Below the pieces are notes generated by a model. It had not been told where the DNA came from. It saw only the letters and a list, made by a program, of their open reading frames with translations, and did no database searches. 64,000 nucleotides of DNA from Syntrophobacteraceae bacterium (GTDB lineage Bacteria > Desulfobacterota > Syntrophobacteria > Syntrophobacterales > Syntrophobacteraceae): assembly GCA_025454175.1 (NCBI GenBank), contig JALOOX010000018.1:1-64000 (forward strand), read 5' to 3'. The first letter of the stretch is position 1. The number at the start of each line of letters is the position of its first letter. The position numbers and the translations under genes are program-made. Shown piece after piece: positions 8,232 to 17,156 of this stretch.

Positions 8232-9275
8232 ATGCGCGAAGAAGTGAAGAGCGGCTGCGGCGGATCGGATAGCAGAACTGCATTGGGCGAGGTGATGGAG
8301 CGCTATCCCTGCAGGTTGAACCCCTACCTCGCAAGTCTCATGGAGAGTGAATCCTGTCCCATGGCCAGGCAGTTCATGCCGGGGGTGGAGGAGCTGGACG
8401 AGTCATCGGGCTGGATCGATCCCCTGGCCGAGGAAGCCCTTTCTCCCGTGAGCGGGCTGGTGCACCGGTACCCGAACCGCGCCCTTTGGCTGGTTTCCCA
8501 CGAGTGTGCGGCCCACTGTCGATTCTGTACGCGCAAGCGCAGGTGGAAGGGCGCCCGCGAGCTGTCGGAGGAGGAGCTCGGAGAGGGGCTGGCCTACCTC
8601 CGAAAGAACCCGAAGATCGTCGATGTGCTCCTTTCAGGGGGAGATCCGCTGCTCCTGCCCGCGGAAAGGCTCGATCGCATCCTCCATTCCCTGAGGAGCA
8701 TTCCCCACATCCAGGTGATCCGCATCGGCACCCGTCTTCCCGGGGTGCTTCCGGAGGCGGTGACGCCCGAGCTGGCCGCGATGATCAGGAAGTACCATCC
8801 ACTCTTCATGAATCTGCATTTCAATCATCCCCGGGAAATCACGGCCGAATCTCGTAGATCATGTGCGACGCTCGCCGACGCGGGAATCCCTCTCGGCAGC
8901 CAGACCGTCCTGCTCCGCGGCGTCAACGATGATGCGGCTGTTCTCGGAGAGCTCTTCCATGGGCTGTTGTCCATGCGGGTCCGCCCGTATTACCTGATGC
9001 AGATGGACCTCACCGCCGGAACCGGCCATTTTCGAACGCCCATTGCCGCCGGGCTGAAAATCCTGCTCGCCCTCCGAAACCGCATCTCGGGCATCGCCGT
9101 CCCCCAGTTCGTCATCGATCTGCCCGGCGGGCACGGAAAGGTTCCCCTGGTCCCCAACAGCATCCAGGCCATTCACGAGGATCGCGTCGAGCTCACGACC
9201 TATACCGGAAAGCGATGCACGTACCCGCTGCTGCAGGGTGAGCATGAGGATCTGCGCCGCCTGCAGTTCAGCTGA
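8232..9275 (+). CDS. KamA/EpmB-family radical SAM lysine aminomutase-like protein
   Basis: The 347-aa protein carries the radical-SAM cluster motif CAAHCRFC (Cys92, 96, 99) and the aminomutase pattern LSGGDPL. YYLMQMDLTAGTGHFRTP and DLPGGHGKVPL hold the two Asp expected to bind the lysine substrate and the Lys expected to bind PLP. The length is nearer EpmB (EF-P lysine beta-lysylation, about 340 aa) than KamA (about 415 aa). No efp or epmA lies nearby, so EF-P modification versus beta-lysine (osmolyte) synthesis remains open. It is divergent from the DUF4388 gene with a roughly 200-bp shared upstream region, and TGGAGA precedes the ATG. Confidence 0.8.
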   Translation: MREEVKSGCGGSDSRTALGEVMERYPCRLNPYLASLMESESCPMARQFMPGVEELDESSGWIDPLAEEALSPVSGLVHRYPNRALWLVSHECAAHCRFCTRKRRWKGARELSEEELGEGLAYLRKNPKIVDVLLSGGDPLLLPAERLDRILHSLRSIPHIQVIRIGTRLPGVLPEAVTPELAAMIRKYHPLFMNLHFNHPREITAESRRSCATLADAGIPLGSQTVLLRGVNDDAAVLGELFHGLLSMRVRPYYLMQMDLTAGTGHFRTPIAAGLKILLALRNRISGIAVPQFVIDLPGGHGKVPLVPNSIQAIHEDRVELTTYTGKRCTYPLLQGEHEDLRRLQFS

Positions 9276-9285
9276 GCGGTGGGTC

Positions 9286-10410
9286 TCAGAGCCGTGCGTC
9301 CAGCGGTTGCGCGTAGCCCGTCAGCTCCATGTAACCGGCTCCCCTGGCCGGCTTTCCCCGCACCCGGCCTTCGGCGGAGATGCTTCCCTCCCAGTAGGTG
9401 ATCCGGGTGCTGCCGGGCGTGTGAAGCTCCTGGTCCCTGATCCTGGGCGCCACTCGAATGTCGATCCGCAGTTTGGGGATTCCGATGCGCCATTGTGAGG
9501 GATAATCGGCGCCCGAGTGAGGACTCCTCCATCGATCCAGGTTTTCGGTCTCCAACTCTTCGCGGACCAGGTGCACGGACTCCCCCGAAGGGCTCACGAA
9601 AGTCCCCGCCGACTGAGGGCTGTAGCTTCCATCGCGGGTTCTGAGCAGGTAGACCATGAGCTCGGAACCGTCATCGAACTGGAGGCTGAACCAGTCCCAC
9701 CCCACCAGATCCGCAGCCAGCGGCGCCGAGCTGAATTCATGGTCCATCCAGGCCAGTCCGTTGACCGGTATGGTCTCAGCCCCGATCCGGATGTGACCCT
9801 GGATTTGAAGCCGTGTGAACGAGTAGTAGCAGCTCGCCTGCTCCGGCCGGGGACCTTTTCGGCTGTAGCCCCTCTCTCCGTGCGCAACGAGAGGCTTCAT
9901 CGGGACGGCTTCAAACTCGATGGCGAAGTGCTCCGAGCCGGCTTTCAGCCGGTGCACGGTCTCTCCGATGTCTGCATTCCAGTCATGGAGGAACACGATC
10001 GCAGACTCGGTGGATGTTTCCGCTCCCCCCAGACCCAGCGCCCCCCTCGTCACCCTTTCATCGTGGTGAAACTTCTGTCGGGACACATCGGAGACGGCCA
10101 TGTGAGCCAGGTAAATCTGCTGCGTGCGCCAGGCCGAGGCCGGCTCGGGCCAGGATTCCTCCGCGCCGGGTGGACTGATCCGGCTGCGGAAGAAGGTCAG
10201 CTGGAACCCGAAGGGTCTTCCGTCCCCTGATTCGACGTTGCCGGTGTAGTACCACCATTCCGTGCGATAACCCGGATGGGGGCCGTGATCCCGGGGGAAT
10301 TCGAGGCTGCAGGGACCCGAGACCTGCAGGTAGGCCGGCCCGGTGTCCGCCGCGGCCTGCCCCGCCGGCAGGAAGGCGATCAGGAGAATCCATGGCGCAA
10401 GAGCGATCAT
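9286..10410 (-). CDS. AttH/CrtC-like lipocalin-domain exported protein
   Basis: The 374-aa protein starts at the ATG at 10410, where ATGA overlaps the stop of the permease gene, so I chose this over upstream starts. It has a signal peptide (MIALAPWILLIAFLPAGQAAA). The body matches the AttH/CrtC hydroxyneurosporene-synthase-like fold, with markers such as RTEWWYYTGN, FGFQLTFFR, AHMAVSD and GLAWMDHEFSS. In AttEFGH-type systems an AttH protein accompanies a MacB/LolCDE-like ABC pump, which is the arrangement here. The substrate is unknown. No carotenoid genes are nearby, so a pigment role is unlikely. Confidence 0.8.
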   Translation of the reverse strand: MIALAPWILLIAFLPAGQAAADTGPAYLQVSGPCSLEFPRDHGPHPGYRTEWWYYTGNVESGDGRPFGFQLTFFRSRISPPGAEESWPEPASAWRTQQIYLAHMAVSDVSRQKFHHDERVTRGALGLGGAETSTESAIVFLHDWNADIGETVHRLKAGSEHFAIEFEAVPMKPLVAHGERGYSRKGPRPEQASCYYSFTRLQIQGHIRIGAETIPVNGLAWMDHEFSSAPLAADLVGWDWFSLQFDDGSELMVYLLRTRDGSYSPQSAGTFVSPSGESVHLVREELETENLDRWRSPHSGADYPSQWRIGIPKLRIDIRVAPRIRDQELHTPGSTRITYWEGSISAEGRVRGKPARGAGYMELTGYAQPLDARL

Positions 10411-13001
10411 TTTTCCCTCAGAACCGCGGCGGACGACCTGGAGAAGACCAGCCGCGTTGCCGGTATGGTTGCCAGAAATGCCGTGGCCAGAATCAACGGC
10501 AGCGACGCGACGATTCCGGTCCAGTCGACGCCGTAAATGAAGGTCCAGCCGAAGGACTGCCGGTTGATCACGTAGATCAGGAGAAGAGAGAGAACAAAGC
10601 CGCAAGCCGTTCCGAGGCTCTCGCCCGCGGCCACCATGAGGACGGACTCCCAGAGGATCATGGCTCGGACTTGTCCTGTGCTGGCTCCAACCGCCATGAG
10701 GGTGTGCAGCTGATGCGCTCTTTCAAGCACCAGCACCGTGAGGGTCGACGTGATGCCGAGGGTTGCCACCACGAGGGCGACCACCAGCAGTACTCCGGTC
10801 ACGGCAAAGGTCTCGTCGAAGACCTTGAGGATTTCCTCCCGCAGCTCACCCCCCAGCGTGGCGCCCACTTCAAGACCACGCTCGGCACAGAATAGCAGCA
10901 CCGACCTTCGAAGCTGCCGCGCCTGCTCCTGAAAAGGATCCTCGGCGTTCATGACGATGCGCGCGCCGCTCCAGGCTCCATCCCCCGTAAGGGCCTCGAA
11001 AGCCGGAAGCGAGAAGTGGACCACTCCTCCGTGGGTGCGGTAATCCCTGAAGACGCCGAGCACGGGCAGATCCAGCTCGATCCCGTGAACGGCCAGGCGA
11101 AAACGGCTGCCCGTGCGGATTCTCATCTGATTGGCAAAGACCTCGGAGACGAGGAGCCCCTCCCCCCGGGCCAGCTGCGGCAGGATTTCCCCGGCGGAGC
11201 CCTCCAGCATCAGGAATGAAGCATGCTTGAGGAACATCTCGAAATCGATGGCCTCGAGCTGGTATGCCTTCTGGTCATGGCGCAGCACGATGCGCCGATA
11301 GGGCAACAGGTCGAGCCGGCTCGGATGGCTCCGAAGGAAGTCGACGAGCTCCTTGGGCACTGGGTCCTTGTACTGGTTCAGCGAGGCCATGTGGGGCTCG
11401 ATGAACAGGTTCCCGCTGATGCTCTGGGTCACCCACGTTTCGACGGTGGTCCGGAAACTGTGGATCATGATGTTCAGGGCCACGAAGAGCGCAACAGCCG
11501 TTATGAGAGCCCCCACCGAGACGGCTGCCCGCTTCCCCGCATCCTTCACGTAGCGGCCTCCGAGGAATGCCGGCATGCCCCCGATCTTCCGAAGGAAGCC
11601 GGGAAACAAGGTGCCGATCCCCTTCAGGACGCCGGGGGAGAAGAACGAAAAGCCCAGGAAGAGCAGAAAGGTCGCAAGGTATCCGAAAAGGGGAATCCCC
11701 CGGACCGGGCGTACCAGGGAGAGGGGCCAGACCGCCAGGATCATGAGGATTGCCAGAAAGGCCGGAAGCCACACCCGCATCCCTCCCGACGACTCGGTGG
11801 CAAACATGATCATGGATTCGCGGGGAGGGACGCGCATGGCCTCGATGGCCGGTTTGGACGAAGCGACGAGGGAGACCGAAAGCGTCACGAGGAAGGAGAG
11901 GAGGAGCTCCTCGGGGGCCAGGGTCAAATCCTCGGGGGGCACCCTCACGAAGAGGAGCGTGATGGTTGAACGGATGCTGTCCAGGAGGCGCTGGATGATC
12001 AGGGAGCCCAGGGGGATGGCCAGCAGCCATCCCATCACGCCGAAGAATGCGCCTTCCGCCAGGAAGAGGGCCAGAATGGACCGAGCCGAGGCTCCCAGGG
12101 ACCTCAGGATGGCGATTTCATGCCGGCGCGCCGTGGCGTTCAGCGTCACGAGGCTGTAGACCAGAAACATGCCGACAAAAAGGGATACGAAGCTCAAAAT
12201 GGAGAGGTTGAGCTGATAGGACCGAATCAGGTTGGCGCCGCTCGAGCGACTCTCGCCGGGTCGCTCGAGCACGACCCCTTCGGGGAGCCCCATGAGCGGT
12301 GGCGCGGCTCTCTCACCGAGCATCCCCCTGAACGCGATGTCAATCCGGTCGACGAAGCCGTGGGCTCCCGTGAGCTCCTGGAAGGTGGAGATGTCGCACA
12401 GGGCTACCCGTCCGCCCTCGGCCAGCGCCATTCCCTCAGTCTCGAGAATGCCCACGACCCTGAAGGGCTTGACGGCGTTCACATGTTTCACGGTAAAACC
12501 GCTGCCGGTCTGAAGTCCCAGGCTTTGCGCCAGGGGTCGCCCGGCGAGCAGGGTGAAGGGCTCGGTCAGAAGCTCCAGGCGGGAGGCCGCCGAGGATTCC
12601 GATCCTGCCGTCTCGGCGGTCCACTGCCGCAATGCCGAGTCCAGGAGGGGATCGAAGCCGATGAGCAGGAACGGCTCCGCATCGGGACCGTCCGGCTGGA
12701 CGTAGCTCATGAGCACCGGTGACGCGGCCTTGACGGACGGCTCCCTCAGAAGGCTGGCGATGATCTCTTCCGGCACCCGGCCCCCAGGCCGAGCCAGCGT
12801 CCATTCGGTCCTCCCGGTGATGGAATCCATGCTCCTGCTGAAGCTCTGGAGAGAAGCGTCCACGGCCAGGCGGACACAGGTGAACACCGCAGCCCCAAGG
12901 GCGACTCCGAGCAGGACCGTGAGAGCGCGCCACCGGTGGGCAAGCATGTGGCGCAGGCTGAACCACACCCAGAGTCGAAGCAGAAGCCTCAGCTTTCCCA
13001 T
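10407..13001 (-). CDS. FtsX/MacB-type ABC transporter permease (double module)
   Basis: The 864-aa inner-membrane protein has an N-terminal TM followed by a periplasmic domain, a three-helix FtsX core near 270-400, central TMs (about 415-480), a second periplasmic domain and a second FtsX core ending near 860. The motif NATARRHEIAILRSLGAS and the later ERAHQLHTLMAVGAS are typical coupling segments. This double-FtsX architecture is that of AttFG- or LolCE-like exporters rather than single-module MacB. It overlaps the ATPase gene by 13 bp and the AttH-like gene by 4 bp, so one operon is certain. Confidence 0.85.
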   Translation of the reverse strand: MGKLRLLLRLWVWFSLRHMLAHRWRALTVLLGVALGAAVFTCVRLAVDASLQSFSRSMDSITGRTEWTLARPGGRVPEEIIASLLREPSVKAASPVLMSYVQPDGPDAEPFLLIGFDPLLDSALRQWTAETAGSESSAASRLELLTEPFTLLAGRPLAQSLGLQTGSGFTVKHVNAVKPFRVVGILETEGMALAEGGRVALCDISTFQELTGAHGFVDRIDIAFRGMLGERAAPPLMGLPEGVVLERPGESRSSGANLIRSYQLNLSILSFVSLFVGMFLVYSLVTLNATARRHEIAILRSLGASARSILALFLAEGAFFGVMGWLLAIPLGSLIIQRLLDSIRSTITLLFVRVPPEDLTLAPEELLLSFLVTLSVSLVASSKPAIEAMRVPPRESMIMFATESSGGMRVWLPAFLAILMILAVWPLSLVRPVRGIPLFGYLATFLLFLGFSFFSPGVLKGIGTLFPGFLRKIGGMPAFLGGRYVKDAGKRAAVSVGALITAVALFVALNIMIHSFRTTVETWVTQSISGNLFIEPHMASLNQYKDPVPKELVDFLRSHPSRLDLLPYRRIVLRHDQKAYQLEAIDFEMFLKHASFLMLEGSAGEILPQLARGEGLLVSEVFANQMRIRTGSRFRLAVHGIELDLPVLGVFRDYRTHGGVVHFSLPAFEALTGDGAWSGARIVMNAEDPFQEQARQLRRSVLLFCAERGLEVGATLGGELREEILKVFDETFAVTGVLLVVALVVATLGITSTLTVLVLERAHQLHTLMAVGASTGQVRAMILWESVLMVAAGESLGTACGFVLSLLLIYVINRQSFGWTFIYGVDWTGIVASLPLILATAFLATIPATRLVFSRSSAAVLREK

Positions 13002-13693
13002 GACGGCCTCACGATGCCCCCGTCGCGAAGGGTGACGACCATGGTGGCCAGGCTGTCGGCCATTTGGCTGTGGGTGGCCAGAACCAGCGTTCTTCGGAAT
13101 ACCCGGTTCATATCGCGGAACAGCTCGATGACGAGCTCCCCATTGCGGCTGTCCAGGTTGCCGGTGGGCTCATCGGCGAAAATGATCCTGGGCTCATTGA
13201 TGAGGGCCCGGGCGATGGCCACCCGCTGCATTTCACCGCCGGAGAGCTGGGCCGGGAGATGGTGACGTCGATGATCAAGCCTCAGCCAGTCCAGCAGCTC
13301 ACGGGCTCGCGCCTTCACCGCCCGCGCAGGCCGATTGGCCAGAAAAGCCGGCAGACAGACGTTTTCCATGACGTCCAGGGTGGGCATCAAATTGAACGAC
13401 TGAAAAACCATTCCGACCATTTCCCTCCGGTAGCGCGTCATCTCATCAGGGCCCGAGCCGGCAAGATCCCGACCGTCCACGAGAATGCGGCCACTCGTCG
13501 GGCGGTCGAGACCTGCCAGGAGCGAAAGCAGCGTGCTCTTTCCGGACCCGCTGTCCCCTTTGAGCACGACGAAGGCCTCCTCAAGGATGTCGAGGCTCAC
13601 CTCGCGGAGGCCGATGACCCTCGATTCCCCCATCTCGTAGATCCGCGTCAGGCTTTCGGCCCGGATCAGGAATTCGTTTCGGCTGTCTCCCAT
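12989..13693 (-). CDS. MacB/LolD-type ABC transporter ATPase
   Basis: The 234-aa nucleotide-binding subunit has Walker A GDSGSGKSTL, the signature LSGGEMQRVAIARA, Walker B IIFADEPTGNLD and the switch His in LATHSQ, all intact. It energises the double-FtsX permease encoded immediately downstream. It is the first gene of the three-gene AttEFGH-like operon. The roughly 195-bp divergent gap above it should carry the promoter. The likely role is lipid, lipoprotein or antibiotic extrusion; the sequence does not say which. Confidence 0.9.
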   Translation of the reverse strand: MGDSRNEFLIRAESLTRIYEMGESRVIGLREVSLDILEEAFVVLKGDSGSGKSTLLSLLAGLDRPTSGRILVDGRDLAGSGPDEMTRYRREMVGMVFQSFNLMPTLDVMENVCLPAFLANRPARAVKARARELLDWLRLDHRRHHLPAQLSGGEMQRVAIARALINEPRIIFADEPTGNLDSRNGELVIELFRDMNRVFRRTLVLATHSQMADSLATMVVTLRDGGIVRPSWES

Positions 13694-13888
13694 GGCCGGC
13701 GTCTCTATCGATGGCGGCGGCGCCGCAAGGTCGGCTCATCACTCACATGGTCCCATTGAACAACATAACAGCTTCATGTAAAGTCATCATCGATCAGAAT
13801 TCAAGGGGTGAAAGCCGAAGTCGACGGCCGACGGGATGGCCGGAGCCCAGTTTTGCCGACCCTTTTTGCATCAGGCGCGGAGTGAGGC

Positions 13889-14401
13889 ATGGACCTTCGT
13901 GTGTTCGAGCAGATGGATGCCCGGCGGTTGCGCGAGTACCTGGAGTTTCTTCTCTGGCATTATCGGGTGGTGGACGCCTTCTGGTTTCTCTACATCGAGG
14001 ACAAGTTCGGGGTGGCGACGGCCGAGTCCTTGAACCAGCAGGTTTGGGGCAAGGTGGCGAAAATGGCCGCCAGGGACATCAAGAAACGTTTCGACATTCA
14101 GGAAAAGGGCCTGCCCGGTTTTCTGAAGGCCCTGAGGCTCTTTCCCTGGACCGCCATCGTGGGCTACGAAATCGAGGAAAAGCCGGACGAGCTCATCCTC
14201 ACGGTTCCAAACTGCCCGCCCCAGGAAGCGAGGATACGACACGGTCTCGGCGAATACGTCTGCAAGGACATGCACCGCGACGAGTTCACCCGCTTCGCCC
14301 ACGAGATCGACCCCTGCATCCAGGTCGAATGCCTCTACGCACCGCCGGATCCTCACCCCGAGGACCATTTCTGCAAATGGCGCTTCAGCATGAAAGGCTG
14401 A
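13889..14401 (+). CDS. Conserved protein of unknown function (DUF6125-like)
   Basis: The 170-aa soluble protein has no signal peptide. Its N-terminal half is helical ([24 protein letters not shown]). The C-terminal half contains spaced cysteines ([35 protein letters not shown]) reminiscent of metal- or cluster-binding families often found in anaerobes. GAGTGAGG precedes the ATG. It is divergent from the ABC operon and followed by a secreted protein gene. I recognise only the general family, and no function is assigned. Confidence 0.6.
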   Translation: MDLRVFEQMDARRLREYLEFLLWHYRVVDAFWFLYIEDKFGVATAESLNQQVWGKVAKMAARDIKKRFDIQEKGLPGFLKALRLFPWTAIVGYEIEEKPDELILTVPNCPPQEARIRHGLGEYVCKDMHRDEFTRFAHEIDPCIQVECLYAPPDPHPEDHFCKWRFSMKG

Positions 14402-14522
14402 GAACCTTTCGGGGAATGGCTCCTCCCCGCCGGTCCGCCATTGCCAGGCAGGCTCCGACGCATGAACTCTGGGGTTTGACATGAGGGAGTGTGCCCAGAG
14501 GGGAAGGCATATCGCTGCAGGT

Positions 14523-14568
14523 CGATGGGTGTTTTCCCATCGAGAATCGTCCATGTTCCCCAGGGAAC
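14523..14568. other. Two adjacent hairpins upstream of the secreted protein gene
   Basis: CGATGGG/CCCATCG pair around a 6-nt loop (14523-14542), and GTTCCC-CA-GGGAAC forms a short palindrome (14555-14568). They lie 50-95 bp before the ATG at 14617. The gap gives no match to a riboswitch I know. They may be leader structure or an operator. Confidence 0.35.
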
Positions 14569-14616
14569 GGGAGATAGGCTCCCGCAACCAAAAAACGCTA
14601 CAGCAAAGGAGGGCAA

Positions 14617-15156
14617 ATGATGAGGCGCAAGTACTGGTTAGCAATGGTCGCGGCGTTGGCGTGTGTCCACTTCCTGGCGGGGCTCGCCCTGGCGGCTCCC
14701 CCGCCCCAGCTCGCCGGCACCACGTGGACGCTCATGGGCAAGGGACGGATCTCCATGCAGCGGGTCGGCAACATGCCCGTGGTGGGCGAGCTGTATCTGT
14801 CCTTCGATGAACAAGGCAACGTCTTCCTGGAGGATGAAGCCGGGTATGTCCTGGAAGGGACATACACGTGCGATGCCCGGGGCAAGCTCCAGATCACCAT
14901 CGCACCGGATACCATCCAGGATTTTGTCTACGCGAACCTGGGCGATTTCATCCATCCGTACACTCCCGAGATGCTCGATCTCACCTTCACGGTCCAGACC
15001 ATGACCATCACGGGACGAGTCACATCGGGTCGACGGGGGGCGGCCATGACACTGACGCTCAATCTCAGGGCCAGCGTGGGTTTTGACATCGACGGGCGGG
15101 TCTGGAACGGCCAATTGAGCTATCGGCTCGGCGCCAGGGGTGCCATGGACAACTGA
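14617..15156 (+). CDS. Exported protein of unknown function
   Basis: The 179-aa precursor has a clear Sec signal peptide (basic MMRRK, hydrophobic core to LALAA, cleavage near residue 27). The mature part is beta-rich (GTTWTLMGKGRISMQ, GELYLSFDEQGNVFLED, YVLEGTYTCDARGKLQITI) and looks like a small beta-barrel or lipocalin-like domain, with only one Cys. AAGGAGGG gives a strong ribosome site. It is convergent with the Cmk-like gene. I do not recognise the family. Confidence 0.65.
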   Translation: MMRRKYWLAMVAALACVHFLAGLALAAPPPQLAGTTWTLMGKGRISMQRVGNMPVVGELYLSFDEQGNVFLEDEAGYVLEGTYTCDARGKLQITIAPDTIQDFVYANLGDFIHPYTPEMLDLTFTVQTMTITGRVTSGRRGAAMTLTLNLRASVGFDIDGRVWNGQLSYRLGARGAMDN

Positions 15157-15162
15157 TTCGGC

Positions 15163-15966
15163 TCATCGCCTGTAATGGAGCTGGCACCGGAGCGGAAGGT
15201 CCCCTGCCAGCTTCCGGGCTTCCCTTTCGACTTGCTCGTACTCCCGGGGATTGTGGATCACCCCTCGGAGGGCGATGCCGGTGCCGTCAAATTCCACATC
15301 CAGGGTCGGAATGAACAATCGCGGGTTGGTCAGAAGGCCTGCCTTGATGCGCGCCGCCTCTCCCCGCATTCTGATGGGCTCGCGGCACTCCTCGTCGCAG
15401 AGGCCATCCCACTCCCGGAGCAGCTCGACCAAACGCTCGACGACCTCATCCAGTGGCTTCGATCCGGTGTCGAAAATCTGGTCGTATTCGAGGGGATCGT
15501 TCCAGTCCTTGCCGTAAATGGAATGGATGAAGCCGGATCGCTCCCGGTCACTCTTATCGATGAGCCATAGCGCCGTGTTCTCATTGACCGACTCCCGGAC
15601 CATGATGCGGCTGATCCTGCTTTCGATGGGTGCGGTGATCCGAGCCCTCAGGGCATAGGGGATATCCTTCATCAGGAAATTGGCGCCACGCCCCAGGAGA
15701 ACCACGCGGTCCCGCAGGGCGTATTTGAATAGAATGCTTTGAATCAAGGCCACGAAGCCCCGGAAAGACCAGTCGTACTTTTCCCAGGTCGAGGGAGCAT
15801 GTTCGTCCAGGTCCTTGCTCCACTGCTCCCATTGCTGGCCGTGAGCCCGCATATCCGCCAGAAGCCGCTCCTTGTCCACCACCTCATGGCCCAGGGATTT
15901 GGCTACCGCCAGGGCGATCTCCCGGCCACCGCTTCCGAGCTCTCTCGAAATCGTCAAGACAGCCAT
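15163..15966 (-). CDS. Cytidylate kinase-like family protein with C-terminal BON-like segment
   Basis: The 267-aa protein begins TISRELGSGGREIALAVAKSLG, the pattern of the cytidylate-kinase-like family. This P-loop variant lacks the usual GK(S/T) Lys, unlike housekeeping Cmk. The C-terminal region (about 210-265, VEFDGTGIALRGVIHNPREYEQVEREARKL, in parts) resembles a BON/hyperosmotic-stress repeat. Such proteins often sit beside transport or stress genes; here it is 6 bp from terC and probably co-transcribed with it. True CMP kinase activity is doubtful. Confidence 0.7.
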   Translation of the reverse strand: MAVLTISRELGSGGREIALAVAKSLGHEVVDKERLLADMRAHGQQWEQWSKDLDEHAPSTWEKYDWSFRGFVALIQSILFKYALRDRVVLLGRGANFLMKDIPYALRARITAPIESRISRIMVRESVNENTALWLIDKSDRERSGFIHSIYGKDWNDPLEYDQIFDTGSKPLDEVVERLVELLREWDGLCDEECREPIRMRGEAARIKAGLLTNPRLFIPTLDVEFDGTGIALRGVIHNPREYEQVEREARKLAGDLPLRCQLHYRR

Positions 15967-15972
15967 GGCGAA

Positions 15973-16734
15973 TCACTCGGCCCTTTCAGTCCGCACCGCG
16001 GGCTCCGCGTGTGCGTGAAAGCATTCCGCCGCCTTCCTGCAAGTCAGCCATCTCATCCAGAGCTTGCCCGCCACGATGACAACGACGGCAAAAAAGGCCT
16101 GATTGGCGACAATGACCCACGGACTTGGGTTCAGCCATTGGACGACGAACGGATCCGTGATCATCATCTCTCCGCCCACTTTTCCGAGAATGGCGGCGCC
16201 GATGGTGATGATGATGGGATATCTGTCCATGAGCACGCAAATCAGATTGCTTGAAAAAACCACGAAGGGAATGCTGAGGCCGAGGCCGACCAGGAGCAGG
16301 AAGAGATTGCCCTCGGAAGCCCCTGCCACAGCCAGCATGTTGTCCACGGCCATGGTGATGTCGGCGATCACGATGATCCTGATGGCCTGGCCCAGGGTGG
16401 CGGGCTTCTTCGGAATGTCTCCCTGGGGGGCGCCCTCGACGAAAAGCCTGACGGCGAGCCACAGGATGAGCGCGCCGCCGGCCAGTTTGATGAAGTTGAT
16501 GAGCAGCAGCCGGGCGACAATGAAGGTGACGAGCACGCGCAGGATCACCGCGGCCGCCGAGCCGAAGACGATCCCCTTGAGGCGCTCTTCCCTGGGGAGA
16601 GTCCGAACGGCCATGGCGATCACCACGGCGTTGTCACCGGCCAGGATGAGATCGATGATGACGATGTCGAGGAGGCTGGCCAGAAAGGCCCAGTCGAGGC
16701 TGATCGAACCGATGGCTCCGAGATCCAATGCCAT
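15973..16734 (-). CDS. TerC family integral membrane protein
   Basis: The 253-aa protein has about seven TM helices. It shows the TerC hallmark IIIDLILAGDNAVVIAMAVR in the first helices and IADITMAVDNMLAVAGA in the centre. Both acidic GDN/DN motifs are thought to bind a metal, and TerC proteins are linked to Mn export and metal loading of exported enzymes. I chose the ATG at 16734 because AGGTGAG lies just upstream; the longer reading from 16791 adds a non-conserved leader without a ribosome site. Confidence 0.85.
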   Translation of the reverse strand: MALDLGAIGSISLDWAFLASLLDIVIIDLILAGDNAVVIAMAVRTLPREERLKGIVFGSAAAVILRVLVTFIVARLLLINFIKLAGGALILWLAVRLFVEGAPQGDIPKKPATLGQAIRIIVIADITMAVDNMLAVAGASEGNLFLLLVGLGLSIPFVVFSSNLICVLMDRYPIIITIGAAILGKVGGEMMITDPFVVQWLNPSPWVIVANQAFFAVVVIVAGKLWMRWLTCRKAAECFHAHAEPAVRTERAE

Positions 16735-17156
16735 TTCGCTCACCTTTTTCGATGGCCCGACGAGAAAGCTTGGTCCGGATAGATCCATCATCTTTTACGA
16801 CACTCGCTCCGGGTTGCGCAAGATGATATCTGAGGTCCGCCCTCGTGAGGGTCAGCCTGGATCCGTTCTCACACGAGCGCTGCTCCGCTGCCGAGGGGCT
16901 CGAATTCGCCTTGATTTGTTGTGGAGTGACGGAGTAAAGGAGACGTCGAGTGAAGGGCTGATGGCGGCAACGGCATCAGGATTCTGGCCGGTGAGCTGTA
17001 CAGGCCCCTTTCGGCAACAAGGTGACGGATCGGATTGAGTACAACTTCACAGAATAAGATGTGCACTTCGTCACTCGTCATGCCGTGGACACTCTATTGG
17101 GTTGAGTTGTATTGAGTCAGCAAATCATATCAAAGCTGAAACAGCTTGGAGAAAAG
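16735..17156. other. Non-coding stretch with dispersed repeat copy B
   Basis: This divergent region lies between terC and the P-type ATPase. It holds the repeat at 17077-17110 and no convincing gene. The part from about 16900 to 17050 has no recognisable homology. The ATPase promoter should lie here but no clear hexamers were identified. Confidence 0.5.
17077..17110. repeat. Dispersed short repeat, copy B
   Basis: GTCATGCCG at 17077-17085 is followed by GGACACTCTATTGG at 17087-17100 and TGAGTTGT at 17103-17110, matching the copy near 1013. In copy A a full 11-bp hairpin precedes the core; here only one arm is left. It ends 46 bp before the ATPase start codon, so it may carry or disrupt regulatory sequence. 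Confidence 0.55.

Noticed and set aside
17112-17156. Upstream TTG start for the P-type ATPase
   Set aside because: It lies in the dispersed repeat and has no ribosome site; ATG 17157 has GGAGA and is the usual family start.
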